The notes under the pieces were generated by a model. The model had not been told where the DNA came from and made no database searches. It was given only the letters and a program-made list of their open reading frames with translations. From the NCBI GenBank assembly GCA_900557505.1, contig USTC01000020.1, positions 1 through 9,799 on the forward strand: a DNA stretch of 9,799 nt, written 5' to 3'. Within the stretch, counting starts at the first letter, position 1, and each line of letters starts with the position of its first letter. A program made the position numbers and the translations under genes. Source of the stretch: an uncultured Collinsella sp. (GTDB taxonomy: Bacteria; Actinomycetota; Coriobacteriia; Coriobacteriales; Coriobacteriaceae). This document shows, in pieces, positions 6,405 to 9,799 of this stretch.

Positions 6405-7148
6405 CTATTGCATCGGGTCGGACAGGACCCGTTCGATCTCTGATGCGGGAAGTGCGCCTTGGCGCAGGATCTGGAGCCCGCCGTGCTGGAACGACACGAT
6501 GGTCGAGGCGTCGCGACACGGGGTCTCGCCGGCGTCGACGGCAACATCGACCCCCTCCAGGATGCGCTCCTCCACCGTGACAAAACTTGCCGGCGCGGGC
6601 GCGCCATGCGTGTTGGCGCTGGTGCAGGCAAGAGGGCTGCCGCAGGCGCGGATGAGCGCTTGCACCACGGGCGAGGCCGAAGCGCGAAGTGCCACCGTGT
6701 CGTCGGCGGCGCGCATAAAGGTCGGCACGCAGGGGGCCGCCTTGACCACGATAGTCAGGGCTCCCGGCCAGCATCGTCGCGCGAGTACGCGAGCCTCTTC
6801 GGGGATATCCACGCCATAGCGGTCGAGTGCTTCGGCATTATCAACCAGCCAGGCGACCGTTTGGGTGAGCTTGCGCTGCTTGAGGGTAAAGATGCGGCGG
6901 TAGCCGGTACCGAGCGCAGGGACCGCGGCGCCATTGACGACAGCCTGCGGATCGCGCGGCCACGATGGGAATTCGCTTGTATCTTGGGGTACGGCGTCCG
7001 AGAAGGCGTTGACTGCTACGGCGACACCGTAGACGGTCTCGGTCGGGATCAAGGCCAGGCCGCCGCGGCCGAGCACCTCGGCCGTGCGCTCGACGGCGAG
7101 CCGATGCGGCTCGCGCGTTCCCTCGTATACCCGATAGACCGTCTGCAT
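6405..7148 (-). CDS. L-threonylcarbamoyladenylate synthase (TsaC/Sua5, YrdC domain)
   Basis: This enzyme makes threonylcarbamoyl-AMP from threonine, bicarbonate and ATP, the first step of t6A formation at tRNA position 37. It has 247 residues with a single YrdC domain and no separate Sua5 domain. Visible motifs are IPTETVYGVAV (34-44), the substrate-binding KQR (90-92), WPGALTIVV (127-135), VALRASASP (152-160), ACTSAN (174-179) and the end STIVSF...ILRQGALP (215-234). Two oddities stand out. About 28 extra residues lie between TVYG and the IFTLKQR helix, where the family usually has only some 15. The normally conserved Pro after KxR is Lys here. The start ATG 7148 has AAGGGG about 11 bases upstream. 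It sits 134 bases after hicB and 13 bases before glpK. Next to prmC is its usual actinobacterial place. The symbol tsaC or sua5 would both be defensible. Confidence 0.92.
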   Translation of the reverse strand: MQTVYRVYEGTREPHRLAVERTAEVLGRGGLALIPTETVYGVAVAVNAFSDAVPQDTSEFPSWPRDPQAVVNGAAVPALGTGYRRIFTLKQRKLTQTVAWLVDNAEALDRYGVDIPEEARVLARRCWPGALTIVVKAAPCVPTFMRAADDTVALRASASPVVQALIRACGSPLACTSANTHGAPAPASFVTVEERILEGVDVAVDAGETPCRDASTIVSFQHGGLQILRQGALPASEIERVLSDPMQ

Positions 7149-7282
7149 GTGTATGCCAGCCCCTTACGCTCTGGTGAAAGTTTGTTTACTGAGGGGCATT
7201 CTCGCACGAAACATTCAGCCTATTTGCCCAGAGCGCATGTTGGTTTGGTGAGCGGCTCTAGTAGTCGGTGAAAGTGAGGGGG

Positions 7283-7729
7283 TTATTGGACTGCGACGAA
7301 CTTCTTTGGCCTGCCGGCGTGGCGTTTTTGGGCGGCGTAGCGCTCGATGCTGTCTATCGTTATCATCCGACGGCCGTCGACAAGTTCAACATCGAGCTTT
7401 CCGGCTTTGACCAGAGCGGTAATCCGCGGAGCGGAGACTTTGAGGTCCAGCGCTGCGTCTTTAAATGTTCGGCACGCCGCTTCCCGAGCGTCCTCGTGGT
7501 CGATTTCGACTGAAAGGGCCACGACCTCGGCCGAGCGTTCGTACCCCGCCGGAGTCAAACCGTTGTTGAGGTCGTCAGCCAAAAACGCCATCAGCGCCTC
7601 GGTGGCATGGGCAATCGCTTCTTCGCGCGTATCACCATCGGCAAAGGCGCCGGGAATCTGCGGGAAGCTGGCGCAGTAACCGTCGTCTTCTTTTATGAGA
7701 ACGCAGTCATAGGTAAATCGCTGCCTCAT
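7283..7729 (-). CDS. hicB: HicB-family antitoxin with C-terminal helix-turn-helix
   Basis: HicB neutralises the HicA RNase and usually represses the operon. The product has 148 residues. Residues 1-60 form the HicB partial RNase H-like fold, with the signature DDGYCASFPQIPGAFADGD followed by TREEAIAHATEAL. The C-terminal part (about 98-133, VSAPRITALVKAGKLD then GRRMITIDSIERYAA) looks like a small excisionase-type helix-turn-helix, giving a DNA-binding function. A basic tail (RHAGRPKK) follows. The start is ATG 7729, set by GGAGG at 7734-7738 with a 4-base spacer. A longer in-frame reading from 7774 would overlap hicA and lacks a ribosome site. The gap after hicA is 11 bases, so the two are one transcript. 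The strong ribosome site may ensure an excess of antitoxin. Confidence 0.9.
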   Translation of the reverse strand: MRQRFTYDCVLIKEDDGYCASFPQIPGAFADGDTREEAIAHATEALMAFLADDLNNGLTPAGYERSAEVVALSVEIDHEDAREAACRTFKDAALDLKVSAPRITALVKAGKLDVELVDGRRMITIDSIERYAAQKRHAGRPKKFVAVQ

Positions 7730-7740
7730 TTTGCCTCCAA

Positions 7741-7926
7741 CTACCATCCAGCTTGGCGACGAATACTTGCCCACGTGCCCTTCTTTGGTCGATCACCACC
7801 AGAGCCGTTCACGGTGACAACACGGTCACCAGAAACATACTTAGCATGACTACCGACTTGCGCGACCTTCACGAATCCATCGTGCTTGAGTAGGGCAATG
7901 ATTTCCCGAAAGGTAGGAGGTTGCAT
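7741..7926 (-). CDS. hicA: HicA-family mRNA interferase toxin
   Basis: HicA toxins are small double-stranded-RNA-binding-fold RNases that cut mRNA and arrest growth when free of HicB. This one has 61 residues, within the usual range. The N-terminal helix REIIALLKHDGFVKV (7-21) leads into the catalytic-histidine motif VGSHAKYV, with H27, and the end KKGTWASIRRQAGW matches the family's KGTL..I.KQAG. The start ATG 7926 has AGAGG at 7934-7938, 7 bases upstream. About half of its codons end in A or T, clearly more than in the flanking prmC and tsaC, which suggests recent acquisition. The toxin gene comes first and hicB follows after 11 bases. Confidence 0.9.
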   Translation of the reverse strand: MQPPTFREIIALLKHDGFVKVAQVGSHAKYVSGDRVVTVNGSGGDRPKKGTWASIRRQAGW

Positions 7927-7950
7927 GGGCCGACCTCTTTCAGCCGTCCT

Positions 7951-7972
7951 AATTATAAACTACTTTATAATT
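7951..7972. promoter_or_regulatory. Palindromic operator over the hicAB -10 box
   Basis: Two perfect 9-base arms, AATTATAAA and TTTATAATT, flank a 4-base spacer GTAG (minus-strand reading). The palindrome contains the entire -10 box and part of the spacer, so a bound dimer would block RNA polymerase. The natural candidate is HicB through its helix-turn-helix, as in other HicAB systems that repress themselves. The symmetry is seen directly; the binding is inferred. Confidence 0.75.
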
Positions 7973-7980
7973 TTTGCTAA
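7952..7980 (-). promoter_or_regulatory. hicAB promoter
   Basis: On the minus strand, -35 TTAGCA (7980-7975; 4 of 6) and a consensus -10 TATAAT (7957-7952) are separated by exactly 17 bases. Transcription would begin about 18 bases before the hicA ATG. It is the clearest promoter in the window and lies in an AT-rich island between GC-rich genes. Confidence 0.8.
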
Positions 7981-8001
7981 CCAGTTAATAAATATTACTG
8001 G
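7981..8001. repeat. Imperfect palindrome at the prmC stop codon
   Basis: CCAGTTAATA and TATTACTGG form a 9-pair inverted repeat with one bulged base and a 2-base centre, spanning the prmC TAA stop. It abuts the -35 box of hicAB. It could be a second repressor site or a weak prmC 3' hairpin. The AT-rich stem and missing T-tract make a strong terminator unlikely. Confidence 0.35.
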
Positions 8002-9245
8002 CGCTGTTTGGGCTCGGTGACGATGGCTCGGACGATGCGGGGGCGATCGGTGAGGTCGCGGACGATGCGCACGTCCGAGAGACCCGCCTGGCGGCAGAGC
8101 TCGGCGGCGGCGTCAAGGGCACCCTCGTAGAGCTCGCAGGCAAACAGGCCGCCGGCGCGCAGCATGTAAGGCGCCGCATTGAGCAGGCGGCGGAAGATAT
8201 CGAGGCCGTCGGCGCCGCCCTCAAGCGCCAGGTCGGGCTCGAAGTCCTTGACCTCGTGCGGCAGTGAGCGCATGACGTCGGTCGGAATGTAGGGCGGATT
8301 GGAGACAAGCACATCAAAGGTGCCCCACTCTTCGCGGGGAATGGAACTCACCAGGTTGGTGAGGCTAAAGGCAACCTCATCTGCCGTGAGGCCGAGGGCG
8401 TCGCGGTTTTTGGTGGCCAGATCGATAGCGCGCGGCTCGATATCGGTGGCGGTGCAGGTAACGTGGCCGCGGCGCTCCCAGGCAAGGGAGAGCGAAATGC
8501 AGCCCGTGCCGCAGCCGACCTCGAGAACGCGGGCAGTGCAGGGCTCGGTTGGGGCAGGCGCAGCGGCATCCTGAGCTAAAGCCGTCTCCTGGCCGGCACC
8601 CTCGATGGCGATGCCGTATTCGTCGAGCTCGGACTCGGCGGCTTCCGCGGCTTCGGCTTCTGCTGCCTGCGCGGCGGCTTCCTCGGCCTCGCGATCGGCC
8701 AGTTCCTCGGCATAGGCACGGCTGCCCAGTACGTCGCCGCCTAGCGCCGCCTCATCGGCAGCCGTCAGGTTAGCGGCACGGCGCTCGGCGGTCGCCCGTT
8801 CGTCTGCCAGCGCGGCCTCGGCCTTGCGTGCCTCCTCGACCTCATCGTTCCAAGGCAGCTCAACACGCTGACGGGCAGCAGCCTCGGGGCTCAGCACCTC
8901 GGCATCCAGATAATTGAGGACTTCCTCGACGAGCATCTCGGTCTCGGGGCGCGGAATGAGCACACCGGGGGCGCACGCGACGTCGATCATGCGAAACTGC
9001 GTGCTGCCCGTGATGTATTGCAGCGGCTCGCCCTTAGCGCGGCGGACAACGGCCGCATGCATGGTCTCGAGCTGGGCCGCGTTAAGCGTCTCGTCCATAC
9101 GCATATATAGGTCAATGCGCGCCAGGCCCGTGGCGGCGCACAGCAGCCACTCGGCAGAAAGACGGGGGTGCTCCTCGCCGCGCTCGGCCAGGTACTCCTT
9201 GGTCCACTCGAGACAACGCTTGATGGTCCAGATCTCGTTTGCCAT
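7995..9245 (-). CDS. prmC: Peptide chain release factor glutamine methyltransferase, with large insert
   Basis: PrmC methylates the glutamine of the GGQ motif in release factors, using S-adenosylmethionine. The product has 416 residues against the usual 275-290. The N-terminal helical domain (1-110) contains GEPLQYITGSTQFR (72-85) and IPRPETE (97-103). The methyltransferase domain follows, with the SAM-binding LEVGCGTGC (241-249), TDIEPRAIDLA (267-277), the catalytic NPPYIPTDV (316-324) and PDLALEGGADGLDIFRRL (337-354). Between them, at about 114-236, lies an extra stretch of roughly 110 residues, very rich in Ala and Glu and probably helical, where relatives have only about 10-15. The reading frame stays open, so this is an insertion and not a frameshift. 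The start is ATG 9245, with GGAGG at 9251-9255; an in-frame extension to 9320 lacks family similarity. prfA is not adjacent, unlike in many bacteria. Confidence 0.93.
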   Translation of the reverse strand: MANEIWTIKRCLEWTKEYLAERGEEHPRLSAEWLLCAATGLARIDLYMRMDETLNAAQLETMHAAVVRRAKGEPLQYITGSTQFRMIDVACAPGVLIPRPETEMLVEEVLNYLDAEVLSPEAAARQRVELPWNDEVEEARKAEAALADERATAERRAANLTAADEAALGGDVLGSRAYAEELADREAEEAAAQAAEAEAAEAAESELDEYGIAIEGAGQETALAQDAAAPAPTEPCTARVLEVGCGTGCISLSLAWERRGHVTCTATDIEPRAIDLATKNRDALGLTADEVAFSLTNLVSSIPREEWGTFDVLVSNPPYIPTDVMRSLPHEVKDFEPDLALEGGADGLDIFRRLLNAAPYMLRAGGLFACELYEGALDAAAELCRQAGLSDVRIVRDLTDRPRIVRAIVTEPKQRQ

Positions 9246-9263
9246 GGGGTCCTCCCCTCTTAA

Positions 9264-9277
9264 GCGCCGGACGGCGC
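9264..9277 (-). repeat. Hairpin in the prmC leader
   Basis: GCGCC-GTCC-GGCGC forms a 5-pair GC stem with a four-base loop, ending 8 bases upstream of the prmC Shine-Dalgarno site. It may affect leader stability or translation; no function is shown by sequence alone. Confidence 0.4.
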
Positions 9278-9293
9278 GCGAATGTCGGAGCAG

Positions 9294-9320
9294 ATTGTAC
9301 GCGAGGCCAGCGCATGGCAA
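9294..9320 (-). promoter_or_regulatory. Candidate prmC promoter
   Basis: On the minus strand, TTGCCA (9320-9315; 5 of 6) and TACAAT (9299-9294; 5 of 6) are good matches to -35 and -10 boxes, but the spacer is only 15 bases, shorter than the preferred 17. The implied leader before prmC is about 40 bases. With no gene for 500 bases upstream, a promoter near here is expected. Confidence 0.45.
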
Positions 9321-9419
9321 GGGGCGATTGAAGGCGATTATCGAGAATCAGCCCAGAATTTTGCTTGGAACCTGCCTGAAATGTTCATTCGTCGACGTCT
9401 AAATCTGCATCCGTCAAGC

Positions 9420-9441
9420 TTTTGGCAAGGTTGCCCCAAAA
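9420..9441. repeat. Bulged hairpin TTTTGGCA/TG-CCAAAA
   Basis: TTTTGGCA (9420-9427) pairs with TG plus CCAAAA (9432-9441), with two extra C bases bulged and an AGGT loop, giving 8 pairs. Read on the minus strand it ends in CCAAAAGCTT, not a T-tract. It is listed as a structural repeat only. Confidence 0.3.
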
Positions 9442-9476
9442 CTGACCAATATCTAACCAAAAACTTGTCACATCGC

Positions 9477-9495
9477 TTGACGCGCGACGCGTCAA
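9477..9495. repeat. Perfect 8-base inverted repeat, 3-base loop
   Basis: TTGACGCG (9477-9484) and CGCGTCAA (9488-9495) are perfect complements around CGA. It could be a hairpin or a dimeric protein-binding site. It is directly joined to the next inverted repeat, sharing two A bases. Confidence 0.6.
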
Positions 9496-9526
9496 AAATC
9501 GCCCCGCGACTTCTTGGACGATTTTT
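9494..9526. terminator. A-tract/T-tract hairpin, possible bidirectional terminator
   Basis: AAAAATCG (9494-9501) and CGATTTTT (9519-9526) are perfect complements around 17 bases. The stem can extend by two C-G pairs if one base bulges. Having A5 before and T5 after on both strands gives it the look of a bidirectional rho-independent terminator, but the GC core is short. It would separate prmC from whatever lies upstream. Confidence 0.4.
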
Positions 9527-9636
9527 CGAGCAATATTTTCAATTGCAGATGCATGCCATTGATTACTTTCAGCAGGTAGACAGCTTAAAGGCTATCAAAG
9601 ACGATTGAATAACATCTCAAAGCAATGTGCCCAACC

Positions 9637-9665
9637 TAGTCATTTAAGAACGTCCCCAATGGCTA
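9637..9665. repeat. REP-like hairpin
   Basis: TAGTCATT (9637-9644) and AATGGCTA (9658-9665) form an 8-pair stem with one T-G wobble around a 13-base loop TAAGAACGTCCCC. On the minus strand a GTAG tetranucleotide sits at the 5' foot of the stem, as described for REP elements mobilised by Y1 (RAYT) transposases. No transposase is in the window, and I see only one copy here, so the call is tentative. Confidence 0.35.
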
Positions 9666-9776
9666 CCTCTAAGGCGCCGCAGGTTGAGCATACCGCATCC
9701 GGAGCATGGCAACGCCGCAAGTAGAGAACGGACAGCGAGCGGGTCGCATTTGAGACAAGGTGACGTGAAACGAAAG

Positions 9777-9799
9777 GGCGCTGACCTTCTGGTCGCGCC
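9777..9799 (-). terminator. Rho-independent terminator at the window edge
   Basis: On the minus strand, GGCGC-GACC (9799-9791) pairs with GGTC-A-GCGCC (9786-9777) around an AGAA loop: 9 GC-rich pairs with a single bulged A. It is followed by CTTTCGTTTC, a moderately T-rich tail. It probably ends a minus-strand gene lying just outside the window. The stem may continue past the edge. Confidence 0.55.

Larger units (their letters stand above)
9246..9799. other. Gene-free, repeat-rich region upstream of prmC
   Basis: I find no credible coding region in these 554 bases. The only sizeable open frame (plus strand, 9282-9608) has no ribosome site and no recognisable family. The stretch from about 9340 to 9620 is more AT-rich than the genes. 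It holds several separate elements listed individually: a leader hairpin and possible promoter for prmC, a hairpin at 9420-9441, two tandem inverted repeats at 9477-9526, a REP-like hairpin at 9637-9665 and a terminator at the edge. Confidence 0.6.

Noticed and set aside
5576..6580. Plus-strand open frame (334 codons) opposite glpK
   Set aside because: It is antisense to the FGGY catalytic motifs of glpK, with no ribosome site or recognisable domain.
6459..7271. Plus-strand open frame (270 codons) opposite tsaC
   Set aside because: It mirrors the conserved YrdC domain and has no independent support.
7149..7282. Terminator or promoter between hicB and tsaC
   Set aside because: A 7-pair bulged stem near 7230-7260 has no T-tract, and no -10/-35 pair with acceptable spacing was found, so neither is annotated.
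9246..9320. 25-codon N-terminal extension of prmC
   Set aside because: GGAGG lies 5 bases before ATG 9245, and the extension covers the candidate promoter and leader hairpin.
9282..9608. Plus-strand 108-codon open frame upstream of prmC
   Set aside because: No Shine-Dalgarno site precedes its ATG, it runs through inverted repeats, its composition is not that of the local genes and no family is recognisable.
1..9799. CRISPR array, tRNA or rRNA genes, insertion sequence
   Set aside because: No regularly spaced repeats, no tRNA cloverleaf with a T-loop GTTCRA context, no rRNA-like stretch and no transposase were seen on either strand.

Overview
The window looks like a chromosomal segment of a GC-rich actinobacterium, most probably a Coriobacteriia such as Collinsella. 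This is inferred from strong G/C bias at third codon positions, GTG starts, purine-rich Shine-Dalgarno sites and the neighbourhood prmC - tsaC/sua5 - (atpI) atpB-E-F-H-A, an order typical of actinobacteria. No 16S or other species marker is present. Every supported gene lies on the minus strand, so transcription runs from high to low coordinates.

Layout in transcription order. (1) 9799-9246: about 550 bases with no credible gene, holding a probable terminator at the window edge, a REP-like hairpin, two clustered perfect inverted repeats and a possible prmC promoter. (2) 9245-7995: prmC, the release-factor glutamine methyltransferase, carrying a large Ala/Glu-rich insert. (3) 7926-7283: a hicA-hicB toxin-antitoxin pair whose AT-rich promoter lies inside a perfect palindrome. 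(4) 7148-6405: tsaC/sua5 for the t6A tRNA modification. (5) 6391-4850: glpK, glycerol kinase, 13 bases behind tsaC. (6) 4726-4079: upp, uracil phosphoribosyltransferase, with a hairpin-rich leader. (7) 4078-3810: a structured intergenic region with a candidate atp promoter and two interleaved stems that could form a pseudoknot. (8) 3809-1: the ATP synthase operon: a small membrane protein in the atpI position, then atpB (a), atpE (c), atpF (b), atpH (delta) and atpA (alpha, cut by the window edge).

The genes fall into three functional groups. prmC and tsaC maintain translation (termination-factor methylation and tRNA A37 modification). glpK and upp feed glycerol and uracil into metabolism. 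The atp genes build the membrane Fo motor, the b/delta stator and the start of F1. The c-subunit lacks Na+-site residues and so looks proton-type. The hicAB cassette is the most accessory-looking part: it has lower GC at third positions, its own regulated promoter, and it splits the usual prmC-tsaC adjacency.

I found no clearly new multi-gene system. The best candidates for something undescribed are the PrmC insert, the interleaved-stem RNA upstream of the atp operon, and the repeat-rich gene-free region upstream of prmC.
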